From NCBI GenBank assembly GCA_038123735.1, contig JAYPAP010000066.1:1-18443 (forward strand): DNA of 18,443 nucleotides, given 5' to 3'. Source of the stretch: REDI01 sp038123735. GTDB taxonomy: Bacteria > Myxococcota_A > UBA796 > GCA-2862545. Each line of letters starts with the position of its first letter. Within the stretch, counting starts at the first letter, position 1. The notes beneath the pieces were generated by a model. The model was not told where the DNA came from. It made no database searches and worked only from the letters and a program-made list of their open reading frames with translations. The position numbers and the translations under genes were made by a program. This document shows, in pieces, positions 1-7,218 of this stretch.

Positions 1-1
1 G

Positions 2-865
2 GACCACTTCATCGGGTACGCAACGATCGATCGGGCATTCGTCGAGCTAAACCTATCCGCGGTTGATTTGAAGATCGGGCGGCAAGCGCTCAATTGGGGC
101 TCCGGGTATGGGCTGAATCCAAGCGATCCTTTCCCCGAGGTCCTCGTTACCGAGCCGTGGCGCCCGCGGGCGGGAGTTCATGCGGTGCGAGGCGATATTC
201 CGTTCGGAGACCTGAGCGGGATGACCTTGATCGCCGGAGTCGATGATCGTTTTCGCCATCCGCGTCTAGCCATGAGAACCACGGTCAACCGATGGGGAAC
301 TGATTTTTCGGTGGCGGGGGCGTGGCGGCCTGAGGCCTCCGAAGGGGTGGTCGGCGTTGACGTAAAAGGCACGGCGTTCGTTGGGTATTGGGTCGAAGGT
401 GTGGTCAGGGTCAGAGAGGGGGGCGAGGTTGCCGAAGAGGTTGTGCTCGGAGTGGATTATTCCTTTCCAATTCTCGAAAGCCTGCTGCTGTCGGCGCAAT
501 ACTATCGCAATGGCCTCGGGGAGCCCCAGCCCGGACTTCTCGCACTCACCGCGGAACGAGAGCCCTTTGCTCCGCCATTCTCGGGGCGGGACTATCTGCT
601 CGTCACCGGCACCCTCGGGATCAGCCCAAGCTGGAGCGTCTCCACCTTGTGGCTGCAGCAGCTCGGCGATGGGTCGGCGTTCTCGGTGTCCAGTGTGTCG
701 TGGTCGGCCAGTCAACGCTGGGATGTCAGTCTGTCGGCACAGGTTCCGGTCGCGTTGAATGGAGCAGGGGAGTTTAAGCCCTTTTTGGGAGATTCGCCCT
801 TCGCCGAATTTGATGCTGCCGTCCCGGATGCGACGGTTATCTTATGGACGCGCTACAACTTCTAG
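2..865 (+). CDS. Outer-membrane beta-barrel protein, 3' part
   Basis: The reading frame is open from the first complete codon (position 2) to TAG at 863-865, so the true start lies outside the window; an in-frame TTG at 68 is not a credible start. The visible 287 residues alternate polar and hydrophobic stretches, as in beta-strands, and end in an aromatic Y-N-F terminus, the usual C-terminal signal for BAM-dependent barrel insertion. An early motif, GRQALNWGSGYGLNPSDPF, resembles the GRQ-x-x-WG-x-G-x-x-NP-x-D motif of DUF1302-like and related barrels that sit beside Lol-like exporters. The ATPase gene downstream starts 8 bp after the stop, and its ribosome binding site overlaps the stop, so the barrel is most likely the first visible gene of the export operon and its outer-membrane component. 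The barrel call is fairly strong; the exact family and cargo are inference. Confidence 0.7.
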   Translation, partial: DHFIGYATIDRAFVELNLSAVDLKIGRQALNWGSGYGLNPSDPFPEVLVTEPWRPRAGVHAVRGDIPFGDLSGMTLIAGVDDRFRHPRLAMRTTVNRWGTDFSVAGAWRPEASEGVVGVDVKGTAFVGYWVEGVVRVREGGEVAEEVVLGVDYSFPILESLLLSAQYYRNGLGEPQPGLLALTAEREPFAPPFSGRDYLLVTGTLGISPSWSVSTLWLQQLGDGSAFSVSSVSWSASQRWDVSLSAQVPVALNGAGEFKPFLGDSPFAEFDAAVPDATVILWTRYNF

Positions 866-873
866 GAGGCGCC

Positions 874-1566
874 ATGGCCATCTGTGAGTTGGTAGGAGCA
901 AGCCGGCATTATGGGACCGGACCCACCCTGGTTAAGGCCTTGGATGAAGTCAGTATTTCGGTTGAGGCCGGGGAATTTACCGTCTTTAGCGGCCCATCGG
1001 GATCGGGAAAAACGACGGCGCTTAACTTGATCGGGCTCCTCGACCGTCCGACGAGTGGCCAGGTGCGCATCAAGGGCCAAGATACCGCCGCGATGAATGA
1101 TCGCGCGCTCACCAGTCTACGCAGTCAGACCATTGGCTTCATCTTTCAAAGTTTCAACCTCATTCCGGTGCTGTCAGCGGTCGAAAATGTGGAGCTTTCC
1201 CTCACCTTAGCGGGGGTTAATCCCGAGGGTGGGGCGCGAAAGGCGGCGGCAAATGTACTCGATGCCGTGGGGTTGGGGGATCTGTTGAACCGTCGACCGG
1301 GTCAACTCTCGGGGGGCCAACAGCAACGTGTGGCGATCGCGCGCGCCCTCGTCAAAGCGCCGGAGATGATCATCGCCGACGAGCCAACCGCAAATTTAGA
1401 TAGTGCTAGCGGAACAATTGTGCTTGACCTAATGCCCCGTCTCAACGAAGAACGCGGCGTGACCTTTCTCTTTTCCACCCATGATCCCATGGTCACCGAG
1501 CGGGCGCGGCGGATCGTCCGGATGCGGGATGGGCGAATCGAGTCCGATGCCCGAGGAGAGGGGTGA
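874..1566 (+). CDS. ABC transporter ATP-binding protein (LolD/MacB type)
   Basis: This 230-aa nucleotide-binding subunit would power lipid or lipoprotein extraction by the two following permeases at the inner-membrane cytoplasmic face. All catalytic elements are intact: Walker A GPSGSGKT (40-47), Q-loop FQSFNL, signature LSGGQQQR (from residue 145), Walker B ending IADEPTANLD (D169, E170) and H-loop STHD (H203). Length and motif wording match the LolD/MacB/FtsE subfamily that works with FtsX-fold permeases. I chose ATG 874 because AGGAGG lies at 864-869, four bases upstream. An in-frame ATG at 844 would add ten residues inside the barrel gene and has no such site. The stop overlaps the next start, consistent with translational coupling. 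Substrate cannot be told from the ATPase. Confidence 0.95.
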   Translation: MAICELVGASRHYGTGPTLVKALDEVSISVEAGEFTVFSGPSGSGKTTALNLIGLLDRPTSGQVRIKGQDTAAMNDRALTSLRSQTIGFIFQSFNLIPVLSAVENVELSLTLAGVNPEGGARKAAANVLDAVGLGDLLNRRPGQLSGGQQQRVAIARALVKAPEMIIADEPTANLDSASGTIVLDLMPRLNEERGVTFLFSTHDPMVTERARRIVRMRDGRIESDARGEG

Positions 1567-2783
1567 TGCTCGTCAAAATGGCCCTTCGCAACCTCACGCG
1601 ACAGATGGGGCGTAATGTGATCTCGATGGCGTCGATCATCGCGGGAACATTCGTCATCGTGATCGGGTGGGGATTCGCGTCTGGGCTCGACGAAAACGCA
1701 ATTCGCGGGCAGATTGACAGTGCATCAGCCCATGCGATGGTCGTGCCGGCGGACTACCCTGAGTCCGGGCTCGCGCATCCAGTCGACGATGCATTCCATC
1801 TTGCCGAAAGCGACCAATCCTGGCTCGATACCAAGACAGAGCATTGGACTGCGCGCATCATTGCGGTTCCGCGGGTCATCAAGGGGCGCGATGCGATGAA
1901 AGTGCGTTGGGTTGGGGCAGCCCCAGACGATGAGTCGGTGTTTCCCCGGGATTCGTGGAAGATCGAGGGGCGATGGCCTTCCGATGGAGAGATCCTCCTG
2001 GCCGCGAAGCCGGCGGATTTGCTCGAAGCCGGCGTGGGCGACGTGGTGACGGTGGAGCATCGGACCGTAGATGGCGGATTGAATGCGATGCGGTTCACGG
2101 TGAGTGGCGTATTGCGGACGGGAAATCCAATGATCGACAATATTGGTGCCTTTTCCACCCTCAATTCGGTAGACGAGTTCCTTCGTGCCGAGGGCCGGGT
2201 CACTCATGTGGCGACGAAACTCGCCGATCGCGACCAGAGCCTGGCGTTTGCTGAGGTCTTGGCAGAGCGATTCGAGGCGCAGACGGTGCGCACGTGGCAA
2301 GCGGAAGTGGCGTCATGGTTGGAGGCCGGGCAGCTGCGCATCCAGATGTTTGCCACCTTCGGGTTCGCTCTGCTGTTGATGGCTGCAACGGGTATTGCAA
2401 ATACCGTTTTGATGGCAGCCTTCGAACGAGTTCGAGAGATCGGGACCCTGCGCTCGATGGGGCTTCAGCGCCTCGGCGTGGTGGTGCTCTTCGGCATTGA
2501 GGGGGCTCTGCTGGGCTTGGCAGGAGGCATGCTGGGAGCTGGCTTGGCAGGTGGCATCAACGCATACTATTCGGTCAACGGCATCGATATGACTGCGCTG
2601 ATCCAAGGAAAAGCGGAGGTGATGAGCAATGTGCCAATAGCGGCAACCCTCTACCTGGGCTCATCATGGGGCGTCTTGGTCGTGGCGGTGGTCGTGGCGG
2701 TCGTCGTCAGCATCCTCGCATCGGTATACCCGGCGTTAACCGCATCAAACTTCTCGCCAGCTGAAGCGGTGAGGCCAGCATGA
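1566..2783 (+). CDS. ABC transporter permease, FtsX/MacB fold (first)
   Basis: This is a 405-aa inner-membrane permease. It has one N-terminal membrane segment (about residues 15-40, after the basic ALRNLTRQMGRN lead), a large periplasmic domain to about residue 255, then three membrane segments, the LolC/LolE/MacB layout. After the second membrane segment comes ERVREIGTLRSMGL, the typical FtsX coupling-helix sequence that contacts the ATPase. The C-terminus SPAEAVRPA is the usual end of this family (P-x-E-A-x-R). ATG 1566 overlaps the ATPase stop and follows GAGGAG at 1553-1558; GTG 1563 is a possible start one codon earlier. The last bases form an ATGA overlap with the second permease. Sequence and length differ from that second permease, so the transporter is probably a heterodimer like LolCE. 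Confidence 0.92.
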   Translation: MLVKMALRNLTRQMGRNVISMASIIAGTFVIVIGWGFASGLDENAIRGQIDSASAHAMVVPADYPESGLAHPVDDAFHLAESDQSWLDTKTEHWTARIIAVPRVIKGRDAMKVRWVGAAPDDESVFPRDSWKIEGRWPSDGEILLAAKPADLLEAGVGDVVTVEHRTVDGGLNAMRFTVSGVLRTGNPMIDNIGAFSTLNSVDEFLRAEGRVTHVATKLADRDQSLAFAEVLAERFEAQTVRTWQAEVASWLEAGQLRIQMFATFGFALLLMAATGIANTVLMAAFERVREIGTLRSMGLQRLGVVVLFGIEGALLGLAGGMLGAGLAGGINAYYSVNGIDMTALIQGKAEVMSNVPIAATLYLGSSWGVLVVAVVVAVVVSILASVYPALTASNFSPAEAVRPA

Positions 2784-4030
2784 ATCACATTCTTCAGCTC
2801 GCAGCCCGTAATGCACGGCGAAATCTGCGACGCACCTTGCTTACCCTCTCTACAGTCATGGTAGGAGCTGCCTTTACGTTGATCACCCTGACCTTTCTTC
2901 GCGGGGTCTATGGAGGTATGACCGCGGACTGGGCTGAGGCCTTTGGGCCCGTCCGTATCGTTACCAGCGAGTACGCCAAAAAAGAGGTCCTACAGCCGCT
3001 CTACGCCAATATGGACCCAATCGATGAGGTGCTGAATCAGGTTCGCGCTGTCCCAGAAGTACAAGATGCTTCCGGTGTGATCCGTCAGGGGGTGATCGTC
3101 ACGCCGGCGGAGGCGGAAGAGCTCGGAGACGTCGGGACGCTCTTGCTTGGGGGCGATGAGGCATTCTTTACGTCTCACCTCAAGCCCGGCGCAGATCTCA
3201 TCGAGGGAGGCTGGTTCTCCCCGGAGGAGGCCGGGGACCAGATCGTCTTGGGCAGAAGGGTGGCGCAACAATTGGGGGTCTCCGCTTCGGACGAGGTCGT
3301 GTTGATGGGAGCCGATCAAGATGGTTCCCTGGCGGAGACGCGTGCTCGGGTCATGGGCATTGTCTCGGGGAATTCGCTGCTGGATGCCCAGTCATTCGTG
3401 CCGCTGGAGACCGCCCGCTACATGGCGAATATTCCGGACGGAGGTCTCGAGATCCTGGTTTATCCGGTCGACGGGTCCCGCTCGGGGGTGGTGGCCACGG
3501 CGGATGCCCTGCGCAAGACGCTCGGCGATGGTTACGTCATCGAGCCGTGGATGGAGCGGTCATTGTGGAAGACCAATCTGCCGATCATGGATGCGATTGA
3601 ATGGGTTCTCGCAGCGATCGTGGTCTTTCTCATGGCGTTAGCGATCTTCAACACGATGACCATGTCTGTGCTCGAGCGCACCGGTGAAATTGGGGTGCTC
3701 CGGGCGATGGGACAGAAAAAAGGGGAGACGATCCTCGTCTTTTTGACTGAGTCCCTATTGATTGGTCTCACCGGAGCGCTGATCGGCGTGCTGGTAGGGC
3801 TCCCCTTCGCCTATTGGCTAGCCACCCAAGGCGTGACCTTCGGCCAAGATGTCGTCGACGAGGTGGGCGATTCGCTGCCGATGACGGCCACGGTCTACGG
3901 GAATATCTCGCTCGATGCCGTGTTGATCGCGCTAAGTTGTGGAGTTGCCACCGCCTTGATCGGTGCGCTGCTCCCCGCGCTGCGAGCCTCCTCGATCCCT
4001 CCTTACGAAGCCATGCGATCCCGGAGATAG
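2780..4030 (+). CDS. ABC transporter permease, FtsX/MacB fold (second)
   Basis: This 416-aa permease has the same plan as the previous gene: a basic N-terminus (AARNARRNLRRT), membrane segment 1 at about 17-40, a periplasmic domain to about 270, and three C-terminal membrane segments. The coupling motif LERTGEIGVLRAMGQKKGE is clear, and the C-terminus ends PPYEAMRSRR, the P-x-E-A-x-R pattern. It starts at ATG 2780, sharing four bases with the stop of the first permease, so the two are translationally coupled. The periplasmic domain is only loosely similar to that of the neighbour, which fits two specialised subunits, as in LolC and LolE where one half binds cargo and the other binds the periplasmic carrier. 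Which half does which here cannot be decided by eye. Confidence 0.92.
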   Translation: MNHILQLAARNARRNLRRTLLTLSTVMVGAAFTLITLTFLRGVYGGMTADWAEAFGPVRIVTSEYAKKEVLQPLYANMDPIDEVLNQVRAVPEVQDASGVIRQGVIVTPAEAEELGDVGTLLLGGDEAFFTSHLKPGADLIEGGWFSPEEAGDQIVLGRRVAQQLGVSASDEVVLMGADQDGSLAETRARVMGIVSGNSLLDAQSFVPLETARYMANIPDGGLEILVYPVDGSRSGVVATADALRKTLGDGYVIEPWMERSLWKTNLPIMDAIEWVLAAIVVFLMALAIFNTMTMSVLERTGEIGVLRAMGQKKGETILVFLTESLLIGLTGALIGVLVGLPFAYWLATQGVTFGQDVVDEVGDSLPMTATVYGNISLDAVLIALSCGVATALIGALLPALRASSIPPYEAMRSRR

Positions 4031-4032
4031 TC

Positions 4033-4764
4033 ATGTGGTTCCTTGTCTTTTTGTTCCAAGTCGCCTTCGGAGGAGAGGTCCCTACCGCGGCGGAGCTCTT
4101 GGCCGCGATGGACGCCAATCTGCAGTCATCAAGCCAGGAGTCGGTCACCAAGATGGTCGTGAATGACGGCCGTAGGACCAGGGAATATCGCATGTCGGTG
4201 GTTGCTCGCGGTCGGGAAGATGCGGCCGTGGCGTACCTGGAACCCGCGCGAGACAGTGGCACCAAGATGCTCAAAGTGGGCGAGCAAATGTGGATTTATC
4301 TCCCTCGCTCGGAGCGGGTTCAGAAGATTAGCGGGCACATGATGCGTCAGGGAATGATGGGTTCAGACCTTTCATATGAAGACATGATGACCACTGAAGA
4401 CTTCGACGAGCGCTATGAGGCATCGGTGGTGGGCCAGGTCGAGCTTGCCGGCCGGAAGCATTGGTTGCTCGATGCTAATGCGAAGGACTCATCCGTAACC
4501 TACCCACGCCGCAAGATGTGGATTGATGCCGAGTACCTGATACCCACTAAACAAGAGCTATACGCGGTCTCAGGGATGCTTCTGAAGACTTGGTCGATGG
4601 CTGATATTCGAGAAATTGACGGGAAGAATGTGCCGATGAAGATGGTCATCGTCGACGAGCTCAAAGAAGGCAGCTCAACCACCATGGTCACCGAGTCCCT
4701 GAAGTTTGATGTGCCCCTCGAAGGCGAGGTATTCTCGCGCCGATGGCTTGAGCGTAGGGAGTAG
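4033..4764 (+). CDS. LolA-like outer-membrane lipoprotein-sorting protein
   Basis: This is a 243-aa secreted protein of the LolA-like 'outer membrane lipoprotein-sorting protein' family (COG2834/PF17131 type). An N-terminal hydrophobic stretch MWFLVFLFQVAFG reads as a short signal peptide cleaved near residues 12-14. Family hallmarks are visible: a GTKMLKVGEQMWIYLP strand pair (76-91), a charged segment about RSERVQKI, then GSDLSYED (110-117). The family folds as an incomplete barrel that binds acyl chains, so it is the expected periplasmic carrier between the ABC permeases and the outer membrane. ATG 4033 is chosen because GGAG lies at 4023-4026 and the preceding permease stops two bases upstream. 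The reading frame extends further 5', but only inside the permease gene. Role as a carrier is inferred from family and operon. Confidence 0.88.
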   Translation: MWFLVFLFQVAFGGEVPTAAELLAAMDANLQSSSQESVTKMVVNDGRRTREYRMSVVARGREDAAVAYLEPARDSGTKMLKVGEQMWIYLPRSERVQKISGHMMRQGMMGSDLSYEDMMTTEDFDERYEASVVGQVELAGRKHWLLDANAKDSSVTYPRRKMWIDAEYLIPTKQELYAVSGMLLKTWSMADIREIDGKNVPMKMVIVDELKEGSSTTMVTESLKFDVPLEGEVFSRRWLERRE

Positions 4765-4766
4765 GG

Positions 4767-5213
4767 ATGATGCGTATTGGGATGTATGGGTGGGCCTTTG
4801 TCCTGGTCGGATGCCCGGCAGGTGAGATCGTCGACCGACCGCTGCCTGAACTTTTTTCGGATTGTGACGGTAGTACGGGGGATCCGATCGCCCTTGAAGG
4901 TTTGGATGGGTTAACTGAGCCATTCGTCGAGATGTCGGGCGATACCCTGCGAGTTGCCGTTGGACACGGTGGAGGATGTGAGTCGCATGAGTACGTACTC
5001 TGCTGGCCGACGCAAGACGTTTCGGCCAGTGACCCTCCCGTAGTCGCGCTAAGACTCTTCCACGATGCGAACGGCGATATGTGTGAGGCCTACCTGTCTG
5101 AGGTGTTGGAGTTCGACCTATCACCGTTGCGGACGGAACATGGTCTGTCGGGTGCGCATACCGTTGAGGTGCAGGCGACCAGTACGACAGCGAGCGTCGA
5201 TCACACCTTCTGA
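4767..5213 (+). CDS. Small cysteine-rich lipoprotein of unknown function
   Basis: This 148-aa protein begins two bases after the sorting-protein stop and is the last gene of the operon. Its N-terminus has a hydrophobic stretch ending L-V-G-C, a lipobox with Cys16 as the lipidation site. The +2 residue is Pro, so sorting to the outer membrane is plausible. Four further cysteines occur (in SDCDG, GGGCESH, VLCW and DMCEAY) and could form two disulfides. The pattern GGGCESHEYVLCW followed by GDMCEAYLSEVLEFDLSPLR looks like a compact conserved domain that I have the impression of having seen in uncharacterised myxobacterial lipoproteins, but I cannot name a family. Start codons at 4767 and 4770 are both possible. 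Position suggests an outer-membrane accessory or cargo of the export system; this is inference only. Confidence 0.75.
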   Translation: MMRIGMYGWAFVLVGCPAGEIVDRPLPELFSDCDGSTGDPIALEGLDGLTEPFVEMSGDTLRVAVGHGGGCESHEYVLCWPTQDVSASDPPVVALRLFHDANGDMCEAYLSEVLEFDLSPLRTEHGLSGAHTVEVQATSTTASVDHTF

Positions 5214-5231
5214 GGCTTGGCTGCCAAACCT
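5213..5231. repeat. Short imperfect palindrome after the export operon
   Basis: A 19-bp imperfect dyad (AGG-c-TTGGC-t-GCCAA-a-CCT) starts at the last base of the lipoprotein stop codon. It has one mismatch and a single central base. The centre is too tight for a full RNA hairpin and no T-run follows, so it is a poor rho-independent terminator. It could be an operator for the coiled-coil gene starting at 5269 or could be chance. It is the only notable structure in the 55-bp gap between the two operons. Confidence 0.3.
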
Positions 5232-5268
5232 GGGTGGCTAAGTGATTCAGACCAGGTGAAGAACGTGC

Positions 5269-6285
5269 ATGTCTGAGAAACTTGTCCCCCCACGACCCCA
5301 GTTTCAGGGCGAGGCCCCTACCCAAGAGCGTCTCGTCTCCCGGTTCGATGGGGTTCACGACCAGCATGTGGAACGCCTCGAGCAGGTCAACCGGATGGCC
5401 AAGGAGCATGAGTCCATCGGTAAAGGGCTCAAGAGTGATCTCATGGCCCTCCACGACAAAGGGAAGGAGGTCGAGGACCTCCAGGCACCCACCTCTACCG
5501 GCATGCTGGACGGCCTGATCCGCAGGTTCACCCGGAATCGCCAGACTCTGATGCGACGGAGCGCTACCGAAGACCTCGTTCAGCGCTATGAGGCTGTCTC
5601 CACCAAACTGCGCCGCGCATCAGCATTTACCGATGACCTTCGTCTCGCGGTCCTCGAACTTCAGACCGAGGTGCAGCAGCTCAATCGCGACCGGGACCAA
5701 GCCAAGGCCAACGCGATGAAGTCTGCGGCGCGGATCTTGGAGATGGAAAAAGCCCTAGAGCGGGCGATTGAGGAAGCGAATGGCTCCGGCGCGCTGATCG
5801 ACGAGCTCCAGTTTGAGTTGCGCTTGGAGGGTCAGAACCTCAAGCTATTTCGCGCTTGGGAGGAGCTTTGTGATGAGCACATCCCGCCAGCGCGAGGTCT
5901 CCGCGACACCGTGCATCAGCTGCACGAGGAGATGCAAGCCTTCGTTCTGGAAGCCACGGGCACCATGAACGCTGCTGGGCGCAGGATCCAGGCCCTCGGC
6001 GCTGCGGCAGACGCTCCGGTGGTGGTGGGTGAGCTCCAGCAATCGCTCGATGAGCTGCAGCAGGCCATGACGGCTACCGAGAACTATCTCACCCAGACTC
6101 GTGAGCTAATCGCCCACAAACTTCCCGACCTTTCGGCGAAAATCAATGCCGAGCGCACGGTGCAGGCCATCTCGATGCAAGCGGACTTTGATGCCTTCGA
6201 TCGGGAGCGGTCACGGCGGGAGGCGGAACAAGCGCTCCGCGAGGCAGCCATGCGCGAGATCGAATCGTTGGGAGTCAAGCGGTGA
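5269..6285 (+). CDS. Coiled-coil protein of unknown function
   Basis: This is a 338-aa cytoplasmic protein with no signal peptide or membrane segment. After a proline-containing N-terminus it is almost wholly helical. Heptad-like repeats run from about residue 25 to 65, a small basic patch follows around GLIRRFTRNRQTLMRRS (82-98), and long coiled-coil stretches cover about 100-180 and 250-330, ending in charged RERSRREAEQALREA. The layout (basic patch, then RYEAVSTKLRRA and ELQTEVQQLNRD) is faintly reminiscent of TelA/KlaA 'toxic anion resistance' proteins, but I see no decisive motif and do not assign it. ATG 5269 is preceded by AGGTGAAG at 5253-5260. Its stop overlaps the GTG start of the next gene, so the two are probably made in a fixed ratio and may form a complex. 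Confidence 0.75.
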   Translation: MSEKLVPPRPQFQGEAPTQERLVSRFDGVHDQHVERLEQVNRMAKEHESIGKGLKSDLMALHDKGKEVEDLQAPTSTGMLDGLIRRFTRNRQTLMRRSATEDLVQRYEAVSTKLRRASAFTDDLRLAVLELQTEVQQLNRDRDQAKANAMKSAARILEMEKALERAIEEANGSGALIDELQFELRLEGQNLKLFRAWEELCDEHIPPARGLRDTVHQLHEEMQAFVLEATGTMNAAGRRIQALGAAADAPVVVGELQQSLDELQQAMTATENYLTQTRELIAHKLPDLSAKINAERTVQAISMQADFDAFDRERSRREAEQALREAAMREIESLGVKR

Positions 6286-7208
6286 TTCTCCCTGAAGGCC
6301 GGGTTGGCCCCTATGTCCGGGCGCTCCGGGCCGCAGTTCACGCCCTCGCCCCTCATAGCGATTATCCCCCCATGTCCGAGATGGAGGCCCACCTTACGGC
6401 GTTAGACCCCGGGTTTTCAGGGGACTTGCTCGCACCGGCAGAGGTCGATCCGCAGACCGGAATGCCGGCGTGGCCGTGGATGGAGCGGGCCATCGCCGAG
6501 TACCGCTTGGTGCAAGATGGCACGGTCGCAGCGGACCCCTCGATGGTCGCTCGGGCTGAGAAGGTGGATCCTGAACTTGCCGCCAGGCTGAAGGGAAGGG
6601 TAAACCTATACAACCTGATGTCTACCCGGGGCGTACTCCCGAGCCTACGGCTCCAGTCACGGGCTCGTCGCCTCCGCCACGCCACCGAAGTCCTGCTCAA
6701 CTACGACCGCATTCGACCAGATGGCCTGTGGGAGCGCCTGCATTTCCTGCTGAGCACCGCCGAGGGCAACCTCGACTTGGGCTGTGTACGCGTGGAATCC
6801 TCGGGCCAGGTGCACGTAGACGAAGGGCTGCAACACTTGCTCTCTCGCCATGCCTCGACTCCTCTCGCATCGCTGCATGCCCAGATCTCGGGAGTGACCA
6901 TCGGCGTGGTACGGCGAGCGGCCCGGTCCACGGTGGGGCCATTTTGGTTTCCGGGAATCCAGCCTCCACCTGGGGTACCCCCACAGGTGATGGCGGGCTT
7001 GACCCTGCATGCGTCGACCCAAGTCATCGGTGATGAGGTGGTTCGGTCGGTGGATCATGATCCCCTGGTGCAGGCGGAAGGACTAGCGCTGCCACCCGGA
7101 TTTCATGAGGTCCGCAGCCGGCGATTCGCTTGCCGGGGCGCAGCGGGGGCGTCCATTCGTGATTGGGCTCACTCTACGGTGGCGGACATTGAGGTCGTGG
7201 CGTTCTAG
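6282..7208 (+). CDS. Hypothetical protein coupled to the coiled-coil gene
   Basis: This is a 308-aa protein starting at GTG 6282 in a GTGA overlap with the stop of the coiled-coil gene, so translation is probably coupled. I do not recognise a family. The first half is mostly helical and arginine-rich (about residues 90-150, including LRLQSRARRLRHATEVLLNYDRI). The second half looks like beta-structure with glycine and proline turns (SGVTIGVVRRAARSTVGPFWFPG, then QPPPGVPPQ). There is no signal peptide, membrane span, P-loop or obvious catalytic motif. It ends at TAG 7206-7208, immediately before the ten-N gap, and the stop codon is intact. It converges on the giant GHKL-like gene on the other strand. 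Reading-frame length and neighbour coupling make it a real gene; function is unknown. Confidence 0.7.
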   Translation: MILPEGRVGPYVRALRAAVHALAPHSDYPPMSEMEAHLTALDPGFSGDLLAPAEVDPQTGMPAWPWMERAIAEYRLVQDGTVAADPSMVARAEKVDPELAARLKGRVNLYNLMSTRGVLPSLRLQSRARRLRHATEVLLNYDRIRPDGLWERLHFLLSTAEGNLDLGCVRVESSGQVHVDEGLQHLLSRHASTPLASLHAQISGVTIGVVRRAARSTVGPFWFPGIQPPPGVPPQVMAGLTLHASTQVIGDEVVRSVDHDPLVQAEGLALPPGFHEVRSRRFACRGAAGASIRDWAHSTVADIEVVAF

Positions 7209-7218
7209 NNNNNNNNNN
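7209..7218. other. Assembly gap (10 N)
   Basis: Ten Ns separate two convergent genes. The + strand gene ends exactly at the gap, and the - strand gene runs into it without a stop. The real gap length is unknown, and the missing bases hold the 3' end of the large - strand gene and any terminator between the two. Confidence 0.95.
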
